A stretch of 64,000 nt of DNA from positions 124,001-188,000 of the forward strand of contig JAGFJJ010000006.1 in NCBI GenBank assembly GCA_024102815.1, in the 5' to 3' direction. The stretch comes from Phycisphaerae bacterium (GTDB lineage: Bacteria; Planctomycetota; Phycisphaerae; UBA1845). Of the stretch, positions 15,932-23,957 are shown one piece after another. The notes beneath the pieces are model-generated. The model made no database searches, was not told the origin of the DNA, and worked only from the letters and a program-made list of their open reading frames with translations. How positions within the stretch are numbered: position 1 is the stretch's first letter; every line of letters starts with the position of its first letter. The position numbers were made by a program, and so were the translations under genes.

Positions 15932-18900
15932 TTACGCTTCCGACCCGTGTCCCACCGCCGCTACGGCACCCTCCGGAGCCCGTTCCGCCCTGCGTTGCCG
16001 AACGGCCGCCGCCACCCAGCCCTTGGCGTCCATGAACAACGAGAACATCGACGGCACCACCACGAGCGTGAACACCGTCGAAACGAGCAGTCCGCCGAGC
16101 ACGACGCTGCCCAGGCCGCGATACAGTTCACTGCCCGCGCCCGGCAGCACCACCAGCGGCGCCATGCCGAAAACCGAGGTCATCGCGGTCATGAAGATCG
16201 GCCGTGTTCGCGTCTGCACCGACCGCACCACCGCTTCGTGGGCGGTGAGCTGCTCCTCGCGCATGAAGTTGAGCGACTGGTGCACGATCAGGATGGCGTT
16301 ATTCACCACGATGCCGATCAGGATCACGAACCCCAGCATCGTCACCACGTCCATCTGCTGCACCGGCAGCGTGACGTCGTACAGCGAAATCTGGTGGACA
16401 ATCTGCAATGCCGCGAACCCGCCGACCGCCGCCAGGGGCACGCTGAACAGAATCACGAACGGATACGCGAACGACTCGAACAGCGCGGCCATGAGCAGAT
16501 ACGTGATCAGCAGCGCCAGCACCATGCGCGACTGTATGGCCATGAACACGAACTCGGGATTCAGCGCCCCGAATCCGACGGCCAGCACGGTCACCACGAG
16601 CGCCAGCAGATTCGCCCCGACCCGCGCCCCGAACAGCAATCCCCCCACCAGGACGACCACCGCTCCCGCCAGCGCCAGTGCCGCCATGCTCAGTCCGACC
16701 GAAAGCCCGAAGATGTGCGGCCGCGTGACCGTCCCGCGGAAATCTCCAACGAACGATCGCATGGTCTGCGTGAGCTTGTCGGCCGTCCCCGCCAGCACGG
16801 TAATCACGTCCGAAGGGATCTTGCCGCTGGCCCGCAGCGGCGCAATCACGTCGTTTTGCAGATTCTCCATCATGGTCTGAAGCGGCACGGCCGCCTTCGG
16901 GCGCACGGAAAGCGTCACCGAGTTCATTTCCTCGATGTGGTTGATCTGCTGCGGCGCCGTGGTCCGCACGAGATTCACCGCCGAGGCAATGGGCACGACG
17001 TGGCCGCTCGGTGTGTAGATGGGAATCTGACCGATCTGTTCAACGGTGGCGTTCTCCGTTCCGCCAACCTTGATGGCCAGGTCGATCTTGTCTCCCCGAT
17101 CGTTGTATTCTCCGACGAACGCACCATCGACGCTCGCTTCCACGATGAAGCCGACATCGCTGACGTCCAGGCCCAGATCGGCCGCTTTCGCCCGATCCGG
17201 AACGATCTGGATCTCGGGCCTGCCCAGGTTGTAATTCCCCGGATCAGGTTGCGGGAAGCCGTAATCCTGGGCCATGATCTCCTGCTGCAAGGCCTGCGCG
17301 GCTTTGACCACGGACTCCTGGTCGTCCGCCCGAATCTCCACGTCAATGTTGTTCCCGCCCGAGCGACCGGAACGGAACAGCGAGCTTTGCTGGAAGAACG
17401 AGAACACGCCGGGAATGCGCCCCGCGGCATTCGCCAGCACCTGCTCCAGCGGCTTGACCACGGTCTCGATCTTGGACGTGGCGCCCATGAATGCGCCGCC
17501 CGAGAAGGACACGAAGAAGAAGTTCTCGATCGGCGGCGGATCGACCGTCACCACCTGGTCGCCCTTGGCGCCGATCTTCATCTGCACCTCGGGCAGGCGC
17601 TTGGCCAACTCCGAATCCACGTCCGCTTCCCAGGCGGGACGGGCGCCGTCGTACGGATTGTCCGGATCACCTTCCTCGACGACGGTCGCCATCCGCCGGA
17701 ACTCCTCGATGGAGTAACCCGGCGGCGAAATGAGCATTCCAAAAACGAGATTGCGGTTACCTGCCGGCAGATATTCCGCGCCGGGCATCATCCACCAGCT
17801 ACCCAGGATCGCCGCCGCGGAAAGACCGAGGACGATCGCCACGCGCCGCCCGATGCCGCCGTGCAGACGCCGCACCAGCCCCGCGACCCGCTCCGCGAAC
17901 CACCAGGGGCGCTCGCTTCCGATGGCCATGGCCCGGGATGCTGAAAAGAAGCGCGATGCCAGCGGCGGAATCACCAGCACCGAAACCAGGAGCGAGAGCC
18001 CCACGGCCGAGCTGATCGCAATCGCAATATCCTTGAAGAGCTGCCCCGCCTCTTCCTCGATGGTGATGACCGGCAGGAACACGGCCATGGTCGTCAGCGT
18101 GCTCGCCAGAACGGCACCCCACACTTCCTTGGCGCCGTCAAACGCCGCCTGGACCTTGCTCTTGCCCATCGTACGGTGACGGTAGATGTTCTCCAGCACG
18201 ACGATGGCGTTGTCCACGACCATGCCCACCGCAAACGCCATGCCCGCGAGCATGACCACGTTGAGCGACCGTCCCACGAGCGTGATGGCCAGGAACGTCC
18301 CCACCACCGAGATAGGGATGGCGACGGCAATGATGCCCGTGGCGCTCCCGCTGCGCAGGAACAGCCAAAGAACGCCAATCGCCAGCAGTCCGCCCGTGAA
18401 GATGTTGGTCACCACCAGGCGGATGGAGCTCCAGATGTACTCCGTTTCGTCGTAGACCTGCGTAAGCTCCAGTCCCAATCCGCGCGGGGTGAGAATCTCG
18501 CGGTTTACGACCTCGACCTGCTTCTTGAGGTTCTCCATCGCGGTGATGACATTCGCCCCGGTTTCCTTTCGGGCGGGAAGCGCCAGCACCGGCCGGCCCT
18601 TGCTGCGCACGAAAGACAGCGCTTTCTTGTAGCCGTCCACCACGTTGGCGACGTCGCCGACCAGAATCGGCCCGCCTTCGCGGTAGGCGACGACCGTGTC
18701 CTGGATTTCATCGAGGGAGCGAAATTCGCCGAGGGTCCGGTAGGTGTAGTCGCGCTTCCCCTGGGCGATGGTTCCTGCGGAGATGTTCGTATTCTGACGG
18801 CGCAGGGCGCGCTCCACGTCACGAAAGGTCAGGCTCCGCGCGGCGAGCTTGTAGGGATCAACGATGACCTGCACCTCGCGCGTGAGTCCGCCGTACACGG

Positions 18901-19426
18901 GAACCTCGCTGATGCCCTCGGCGCGCTCCAGCAGCGGCTTGACGTTGTCCTCGATGTACGTCTTGAGGTGGGCGATGTCGCTGTGGTCTTTCGAGTAGAG
19001 CACCATCCACGCGATCGTGTTGGCCATGTCGTCGTCGGTGGCGCTCATGACCGGCTCGTCCACCTCTTCCGGGTAGTTCGAGACCTGGCGCAGCTTGTCG
19101 GAGACGTCCCGATAGGCGATATCCTTGTCCACGCCCACGGGAAACTCGAGCACGATTTTGCCCTCGTTTTCCTGAGACGAGGAGGTCATCTTCTTCAGGT
19201 TGGTGACGCTCTTGAGCTTGTCTTCCTGGCGATCGATGATCTCGCTTTCAATTTCCTGCGGGCTGGCGCCCTCCCATCGCGTGGTGACGGTGATGACCGG
19301 CTTGTCCACGTCGGGCGTAAGCTGCACGGGAATCTGGAAGATGCTCAGGAAGCCGAAGAGCATCACCAGGATCACGCCGACGGCGACCTTGACCGGGTTC
19401 TCGATGGCAAAACGAATGATGTCCAA
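15932..19426 (-). CDS. RND efflux transporter, inner-membrane permease
   Basis: 1164 residues, slightly longer than AcrB-type pumps. The layout is TM1 (IENPVKVAVGVILVMLF), a long periplasmic porter domain, TM2-6 with GMAFAVGMVVDNAIVVLENI (the proton-relay Asp in TM4), a second porter domain, and TM7-12 ending near GLGSVVLGGLLVSTVFTLVVVPSMF. It exports drugs, lipids or other hydrophobic solutes with the proton gradient, together with the adaptor encoded upstream. The start is a TTG at 19426 that directly abuts the adaptor stop, with AAAGGGGG inside the adaptor's last codons. No TolC-like outer-membrane gene is nearby. Confidence 0.93.
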   Translation of the reverse strand: MDIIRFAIENPVKVAVGVILVMLFGFLSIFQIPVQLTPDVDKPVITVTTRWEGASPQEIESEIIDRQEDKLKSVTNLKKMTSSSQENEGKIVLEFPVGVDKDIAYRDVSDKLRQVSNYPEEVDEPVMSATDDDMANTIAWMVLYSKDHSDIAHLKTYIEDNVKPLLERAEGISEVPVYGGLTREVQVIVDPYKLAARSLTFRDVERALRRQNTNISAGTIAQGKRDYTYRTLGEFRSLDEIQDTVVAYREGGPILVGDVANVVDGYKKALSFVRSKGRPVLALPARKETGANVITAMENLKKQVEVVNREILTPRGLGLELTQVYDETEYIWSSIRLVVTNIFTGGLLAIGVLWLFLRSGSATGIIAVAIPISVVGTFLAITLVGRSLNVVMLAGMAFAVGMVVDNAIVVLENIYRHRTMGKSKVQAAFDGAKEVWGAVLASTLTTMAVFLPVITIEEEAGQLFKDIAIAISSAVGLSLLVSVLVIPPLASRFFSASRAMAIGSERPWWFAERVAGLVRRLHGGIGRRVAIVLGLSAAAILGSWWMMPGAEYLPAGNRNLVFGMLISPPGYSIEEFRRMATVVEEGDPDNPYDGARPAWEADVDSELAKRLPEVQMKIGAKGDQVVTVDPPPIENFFFVSFSGGAFMGATSKIETVVKPLEQVLANAAGRIPGVFSFFQQSSLFRSGRSGGNNIDVEIRADDQESVVKAAQALQQEIMAQDYGFPQPDPGNYNLGRPEIQIVPDRAKAADLGLDVSDVGFIVEASVDGAFVGEYNDRGDKIDLAIKVGGTENATVEQIGQIPIYTPSGHVVPIASAVNLVRTTAPQQINHIEEMNSVTLSVRPKAAVPLQTMMENLQNDVIAPLRASGKIPSDVITVLAGTADKLTQTMRSFVGDFRGTVTRPHIFGLSVGLSMAALALAGAVVVLVGGLLFGARVGANLLALVVTVLAVGFGALNPEFVFMAIQSRMVLALLITYLLMAALFESFAYPFVILFSVPLAAVGGFAALQIVHQISLYDVTLPVQQMDVVTMLGFVILIGIVVNNAILIVHQSLNFMREEQLTAHEAVVRSVQTRTRPIFMTAMTSVFGMAPLVVLPGAGSELYRGLGSVVLGGLLVSTVFTLVVVPSMFSLFMDAKGWVAAAVRQRRAERAPEGAVAAVGHGSEA

Positions 19427-20713
19427 CTACCGTCCCCCTTTTTCAGCCACGGGCGTACCCCGCTCGTCCACGATGATGACACCCTGCGGGAAGGGCAGCA
19501 GTGTCTCGTTGCCTCGAACCACGACGCGCATCCCCGGCTGGATGTTCCCCGATGTAATCGTGATCCATTCGTCCACGTCCAGCCCCACCGTCACCGGCAT
19601 CGTGACCGCCACGAGCGCCGGCTGACCCTCCTGACTCGCTTGCGGATTGGGCATAACCACCGCGACGGAGGCGACGCCGTTACGAATCACGACGGCGTCC
19701 TTGGGCACGGCGACGACATCCCTTGGCGCCCCGGCCGGCAACGTCGCACGCACGAACATGCCCGAAGCCAGCACGCCCTCGGAATTGTCGATTTCGATCT
19801 CCACCGGGAACGTACGTGCCGCGAGGTCGGCCTGCCGAACGATATAACGAGTCTGGCCGTCGAAATTCTTCCCGACCGCTTCAACGAGGACCTTGGCATC
19901 GCCCCCGACATGCTGATAAGGCAGCGCGGACTCGGGCACATCGACCCGCGCCAGCACGCGACCCAGTTCGATAAGCTCGACGACGGGATCGCCCGTATCC
20001 ACCCATTGGCCGATTTCGACGAATCGCTTCGAGATGGAACCGGCGAAGGGGGCGCGAATCGTCAGCTTGGCCAAGTCGTTCTTGAGGCGCTTGACCACGG
20101 CTTCCTGCTCGGCCACGTCATAGGCCGCCTGGGCAAGCACCTCCTTGCGGGGGCCCTCGACACCCAGCTCGTAGTCGGCCTTGGCCGCTTCCGCCATGGC
20201 TTCCGCCCCGGCCAGATTCGCCTGCGTATCGTAGACCTCTTTCTCGTTGGACGACTGTCCGGAGTAGAGCCGGTTAACCCTTTCCATCTCCTTGCGCCAG
20301 CGCTCCAGATCAGCTTCGGCCTGCTTCCAAAGGGCCTCCAGGCGACGGAGTTCCTGCGGGCGCGTTCCGGCGAGCAGCTCCTCGTGCCGGGCCCGACGGG
20401 CGTCAAGGGCCGCTTCGGCCTCGCGAAGCGACTGCGTCAGCGTTTCATCATCCAAGTGACACAGGATCTGCCCGGCGTCGACCGAGTCGCCCTGACGAAC
20501 CGGCACCTCGAGTGCCTTGGCCGCGCCCTTCGAAGCCACTTGGCTGGTGCGGAAGGGGGTAATCGAGCCGACCAGCGTGATCGTGGCGGGCGAAGTGACC
20601 TCCTTGGCCTCCTTCACCACGACCTTGGCCACGGGCTGCGCCGGTGCGGCTGCAACCAAAGTGAGCACGGCACCGCAAAAAACGGAAACCACGCGAACAA
20701 ACCGTCGTGTCAT
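19427..20713 (-). CDS. RND efflux periplasmic adaptor (membrane fusion protein)
   Basis: 428 residues from ATG 20713. A signal peptide (RVVSVFCGAVLTLVAAAPA) leads into the first lipoyl half (VPVRQGDSVDAGQILCHLDD, about residue 70), a coiled-coil hairpin of about 130 residues rich in Ala/Glu/Arg, and the second lipoyl half with ITIRAPFAGSISKRFVEIGQ. Beta-barrel and membrane-proximal domains follow. It bridges the permease and an outer-membrane channel. Its stop and the permease start are contiguous, so the two are translated together. A candidate repressor site lies in the promoter region. Confidence 0.92.
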   Translation of the reverse strand: MTRRFVRVVSVFCGAVLTLVAAAPAQPVAKVVVKEAKEVTSPATITLVGSITPFRTSQVASKGAAKALEVPVRQGDSVDAGQILCHLDDETLTQSLREAEAALDARRARHEELLAGTRPQELRRLEALWKQAEADLERWRKEMERVNRLYSGQSSNEKEVYDTQANLAGAEAMAEAAKADYELGVEGPRKEVLAQAAYDVAEQEAVVKRLKNDLAKLTIRAPFAGSISKRFVEIGQWVDTGDPVVELIELGRVLARVDVPESALPYQHVGGDAKVLVEAVGKNFDGQTRYIVRQADLAARTFPVEIEIDNSEGVLASGMFVRATLPAGAPRDVVAVPKDAVVIRNGVASVAVVMPNPQASQEGQPALVAVTMPVTVGLDVDEWITITSGNIQPGMRVVVRGNETLLPFPQGVIIVDERGTPVAEKGGR

Positions 20714-20781
20714 AGCAGTCTGCCTGGTACGATCTGGGATTGCAGATTCCGGGTGCAAACAGAATTCGTTCCAACGTGCGT

Positions 20782-20809
20782 ATTATAGACAATCGTCTAC
20801 TATTGGGAA
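20782..20809 (-). promoter_or_regulatory. Candidate promoter and palindromic operator of the RND operon
   Basis: On the minus strand TTCCCA (20809-20804) and TATAAT (20787-20782) are 16 bases apart. TAGAC (20786-20790) and GTCTA (20795-20799) form an inverted repeat with a 4-base centre that covers the spacer and edge of the -10 box, as expected for a TetR- or MarR-like repressor. No such regulator gene is adjacent. Confidence 0.45.
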
Positions 20810-20824
20810 CGTGCTGGAATTGTC

Positions 20825-21634
20825 GTGATTCGTCGAATCAGGGTTCCGTTCACGTGGTTCGGCCGGCTTGCCAATGCTGGAGCGGACCTGCTCTATCCGC
20901 CGCAATGCCTGTTTTGTGGAACCGGTCCGGCACCGGGCTCTCCCCTATCCACGTTTTATGCCGTCCATATCTGCCGCACGTGCCGTGCCGCGATCGACGC
21001 GGCCGTTGCGGAATCGGCCTGCCCTACTTGTGGCGGCGAGGCTGACAAAATTGAAGTGAAAAACGGTCGATGCCCGCAGTGCCGTGCACGAGGGACGCGC
21101 CTGGCCGGGACCGTCCGGCTCGGGGCCTACGGTTCGTTCCTGGGGCCGCACCTGCGGGCGCTGAAGTACCTCGGCCGAGAGGAGCTGGCGGTGCCGCTGG
21201 CTAGGCGTCTCGGGGACTCCCTGCGTTGCGCAGCGTGGTTCGAGCGGGTGGAAGCGATCGCGGCCGTGCCGTCGCACTGGATGCGGCGGATCGCCCGGCC
21301 GGTGCGAACCGTCGATCTGATTGCCCGCGAGTTGGCGGATGCGGTCGATCTGCCCCTTCTGCCGTTGCTGCGGCGGGTACGCGGCGGACCGCACCAGATC
21401 GGCCTGAGCTACACCCAGCGGCTCCACAACGTGCGGGGTGCGTTCGGGCTCGGCCGAGGTGTACAGTTGGAGGGCGCCCGAATCCTGATCGTCGACGACG
21501 TGATGACCACGGGCGCGACGATAGAGGAATGCGCCCGCGTGTTGCTGCGCGGTGGCGCGGCCGAGGTGTTTGCCGCGGTGCTCGTGCGCGTGGACTTCGA
21601 ACCTGGCACGGTGCAGTACCTCGACGGCGTGTAG
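20825..21634 (+). CDS. ComF family phosphoribosyltransferase-like protein
   Basis: 269 residues from a GTG at 20825. The N-terminal zinc-binding part has four Cys pairs: CLFCG, CRTC, CPTCG and CPQC. It is followed by LKYLGREELAVPLARRLGD and the type I PRTase domain with the PRPP loop ILIVDDVMTTGAT. LSYTQRLHNVRGAF matches the ComF pattern GL(S/N)xxxRxxNVxGAF. ComF helps take up single-stranded DNA during transformation in competent bacteria, but homologues are widespread in species not known to be competent. The next gene, DUF434, follows 66 bp later. Confidence 0.9.
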   Translation: MIRRIRVPFTWFGRLANAGADLLYPPQCLFCGTGPAPGSPLSTFYAVHICRTCRAAIDAAVAESACPTCGGEADKIEVKNGRCPQCRARGTRLAGTVRLGAYGSFLGPHLRALKYLGREELAVPLARRLGDSLRCAAWFERVEAIAAVPSHWMRRIARPVRTVDLIARELADAVDLPLLPLLRRVRGGPHQIGLSYTQRLHNVRGAFGLGRGVQLEGARILIVDDVMTTGATIEECARVLLRGGAAEVFAAVLVRVDFEPGTVQYLDGV

Positions 21635-21700
21635 GTGATGTCCGGCGGCCGGGTCACGCGGGGAGAGTGGCTCGGCAAGCGAATTCGGGAAGGAGCCGTC

Positions 21701-22417
21701 ATGCCCGATCGGCGGAAGCACCGCGGGCCGCATCCCGACGACGCTCGACTGTTTGCGCCGGAGAGGCTCCCCGCGCTCCGGCAGGCGGGAACGGACCTGT
21801 ACTGGCTGCTGAGTCGAGGCTACGCGGACAAGTCGGCGCTCAAACTGGTGGGCGATCGCTACGAACTCGAGGCGCGGCAACGGCTGGCGATCTGGCGGTC
21901 GGCGTGCTCGGACCAGGCGCTGGCCGGCCGCAAGGCGCGCGAAGTCCCGCCGGAAACCTGCGCGGGCCTGGCACTGGGGATCGACGGTTATAACGTCCTT
22001 GTCACGGTGGAAAGTGCCCTTGCCGGCGGCGCCGTGCTGGTGGGCCGCGACGGATGCTTTCGCGACCTGGCCAGCGTGCACGGAACGTACCGCAGGGTCG
22101 CGGAGACGATCGCGGCCGTGGAGCGGATTGCGGAGTACGCCATCGAGTTGGGTGTGTCGCATGTGGACTGGTACCTGGACCGGCCGGTGTCCAACAGTGC
22201 GCGGCTGAAGGCGCTCATGGCCGAGTTGCTGGAATCGCGCGGCCGGGCCGACCGGTTCAATATTGAACTCGCGGACAGCCCTGACTGGGTACTGAGCGAG
22301 TACAGCGGCATCGTGGCGACGGCCGACGGACCGGTGCTGGATCGTTGCGGGCGATGGGTGAATCTCGCCCGAGACGTCGTGGCGGGGGTGCCCGGGGCCT
22401 GGGTGGTGAAGTTGTAG
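21701..22417 (+). CDS. DUF434 domain protein
   Basis: 238 residues from ATG 21701, which has a strong GGGAAGGAG site; a start at 21635 is possible but unneeded. The N-terminal half has LPALRQAGTDLYWLLSRGYA and ALKLVGDRYELEARQRLAI, and the C-terminal half GLALGIDGYNVLVTVESAL, HVDWYLDRPVSNSARLKAL and VLDRCGRWVNLARDVV. These define the DUF434 family, found in archaea and several bacterial phyla, with an Asp-rich, PIN/NYN-like look that suggests a nuclease-type fold; no activity is known. It is likely co-transcribed with comF. Confidence 0.8.
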   Translation: MPDRRKHRGPHPDDARLFAPERLPALRQAGTDLYWLLSRGYADKSALKLVGDRYELEARQRLAIWRSACSDQALAGRKAREVPPETCAGLALGIDGYNVLVTVESALAGGAVLVGRDGCFRDLASVHGTYRRVAETIAAVERIAEYAIELGVSHVDWYLDRPVSNSARLKALMAELLESRGRADRFNIELADSPDWVLSEYSGIVATADGPVLDRCGRWVNLARDVVAGVPGAWVVKL

Positions 22418-22509
22418 TCATACATTTCTCCGCGAAGCGGTTCACGTCACTGACCTCTCATAGGTAATAACGCGCATGGGCGCTCAGTCGAATGCGCGCG
22501 CCGAGTGAG

Positions 22510-22565
22510 CGCGCGGGAAGAAGGCACGAAGCGACGAAGCCACGGTGCCACGAAGGGGAGGAGAG
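22510..22565. repeat. Degenerate 9-bp tandem repeat tract, copy 2
   Basis: GAAGGCACGAAGCGACGAAG-type units followed by a GGGGAGGAGAGG block, in sense orientation downstream of DUF434. Same family as 13300-13465, 48572-48612 and 50895-50970. Confidence 0.7.
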
Positions 22566-22658
22566 GGGAAGTCGGCGCCACATAGCGGGACAATGCAATT
22601 TGATAGCAAAATGAAATCAAAATGATATTGCCGAGCTATCATTGGCTGGTGGGTGTAT

Positions 22659-22680
22659 CGATTTCACGCGCTTGAAATCG
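22659..22680. repeat. Perfect inverted repeat with 6-base loop
   Basis: CGATTTCA (22659-22666) and TGAAATCG (22673-22680) form an 8-bp hairpin, about 80 bp past the stop of the minus-strand membrane protein. It lacks a T-run, so its role as a terminator is uncertain. Confidence 0.45.
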
Positions 22681-22712
22681 GGTCGGGGCGCGGTGCGCGG
22701 ATGGCTGGGGAT

Positions 22713-22745
22713 TCTGCAAGGATGAACAGGTCAGGCATGCGAACC
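22713..22745. repeat. Direct repeat, left copy
   Basis: A 33-bp sequence beginning CTGCAAGGA and ending AGGCATGCGAACCG; it matches 28 of 33 bases with 23896-23928. The two copies bracket the zinc-ribbon membrane protein gene. Confidence 0.65.
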
Positions 22746-22759
22746 GGGTGCCGTACATG

Positions 22760-23734
22760 CTAAGTGAGCGGGTCCGGCACGAAGCGGACGAGGTCATCGT
22801 CAATGCGGCCTTCGGCTTCGGCGCGTTGCCAGATCCTGGTAGCAATCTTGTGCTGCGACTCGATCACATCCACCAAGTATCCGGGCAGGTACATGAGCAA
22901 GACGCCGGATCCAAACATGCCCACCATGCCGGGAATCAACGTGCAGGCGGCCGCGCTTCCCCCCAAGAAGTGCAGCACGAGCACCGAGGGCACACACACG
23001 AGCCAAGAGACAAGATAGCCTTTTCGATACAGGCGGGCCCGGTTGATGATGAACTTGGATGAGGTCGTGCGTATCGGGTCGTTTGCGTGGTCGCCGTCCT
23101 CGGCACCGGAATGAAACGATCCGCTCAACCGATACGAACGATGGCAGAGGTGTTCCACATAGCGAGACATGGCCATCAGACCAACGAGCCCGACTACACC
23201 GGCGGGCCCGAGCAGCGACTGGAGAAGGATGACGGCGGAAGTGCCGAGCCATTGCCACACGACCGGGTTGACCGCCAGGACTACGCCTGCGACGACCAGT
23301 GCAGTGCGAGCAATGTGACGCGGATCGGACCAGCGCCCGCCGGTGGTGAACTCCGCAGGCGGTGGTGCGAGGATCAGCCAGATGCCACGCAGAATGACGA
23401 AGAGCAGCAGCGCAAGCACCATCGTGGCCAGAAGGGTATACACACCCGGCGGCAATACGGCCTTGAAGCGACTGAAGACAAGCGAGAGGAACAGGTAACT
23501 CCAGGTTCCTCGCCCAAAGAGGCGCTGACCACAAGCCAGCGTGTCCAACCAGCGGGGATCAGCGAAGGCGAGGATATCCGGCTGGAGGGCGACGATGACG
23601 GGGGCGGCGCACTCGGGGCATCGGCCGGCGGGACTGAGGCCGCGAAGGTTGTAGCCGCACCGACGACAGGGAACGTCGCGGGCGACGGTGAGGTTTGGAT
23701 CGATTTCGCCGGAATTCCCCGTTACATCTGGCAT
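22760..23734 (-). CDS. Zinc-ribbon multi-pass membrane protein, planctomycete type
   Basis: 324 residues. Near the N-terminus (about 22-45) is a four-Cys ribbon, PCRRCGYNLRGLSPAGRCPE followed by Cys-Ala, of the CGYxLxGL...CPEC kind seen in many planctomycete proteins of unknown role. About six hydrophobic segments follow, for example VYTLLATMVLALLLFVILRG, ARTALVVAGVVLAVNPVVWQ and VLLMYLPGYLVDVI. No enzymatic motif is visible. The gene is bracketed by 33-bp direct repeats and lies in a repeat-rich stretch beside the AIPR gene. ATG 23734 has a poor ribosome-binding site. A second member of this ribbon class is at 49392-50243. Confidence 0.65.
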   Translation of the reverse strand: MPDVTGNSGEIDPNLTVARDVPCRRCGYNLRGLSPAGRCPECAAPVIVALQPDILAFADPRWLDTLACGQRLFGRGTWSYLFLSLVFSRFKAVLPPGVYTLLATMVLALLLFVILRGIWLILAPPPAEFTTGGRWSDPRHIARTALVVAGVVLAVNPVVWQWLGTSAVILLQSLLGPAGVVGLVGLMAMSRYVEHLCHRSYRLSGSFHSGAEDGDHANDPIRTTSSKFIINRARLYRKGYLVSWLVCVPSVLVLHFLGGSAAACTLIPGMVGMFGSGVLLMYLPGYLVDVIESQHKIATRIWQRAEAEGRIDDDLVRFVPDPLT

Positions 23735-23838
23735 ACGTCAGCAGGATACCGCAGCGTGGATGCCATGTGGAAGAGGCAAGGGCGAGCGGCAAGGTCAAGG
23801 ACACGCCCACGGCGCGTGGGCATGGCACACGAAGAACA

Positions 23839-23862
23839 GGTGCGTCGGGGGACGCACCCTAC
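23839..23862. repeat. GTAGGG-type interspersed palindrome, copy 3 (reverse orientation)
   Basis: GGTGCGTC (23839-23846), loop GGGG, GACGCACC (23851-23858), then CTAC. It is the reverse complement of the element at 5539-5562, differing in the loop. Confidence 0.8.
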
Positions 23863-23895
23863 GCGCTCAAAGCGTTGCGCGGAGGGTTGGTGATA

Positions 23896-23928
23896 CTGCA
23901 AGGACAAATAGTTAAGGCATGCGAACCG
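23896..23928. repeat. Direct repeat, right copy
   Basis: 33 bp, five mismatches from 22713-22745. It is followed by a short GTAGGGCAT-type sequence on the opposite strand at about 23950-23963. Confidence 0.65.
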
Positions 23929-23957
23929 CGCGTCCAGAAACGCGCGAAGCGTATGCC

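Larger units (their letters stand above)
22418..22759. other. 342-bp repeat-rich, partly AT-rich gap
   Basis: The gap holds a 9-bp tandem tract (22510-22565), an AT-rich patch with a TGATAGC/GCTATCA inverted repeat (22601-22607 and 22635-22641), a hairpin (22659-22680) and one half of a direct repeat (22713-22745). No gene is supported. Confidence 0.6.

Noticed and set aside
18176-20788. 870-codon open frame antisense to the RND genes
   Set aside because: It mirrors GC-rich codon bias of the real genes on the other strand; its product is rich in His, Asp and Arg repeats and has no domain, while the minus-strand proteins are unmistakable.
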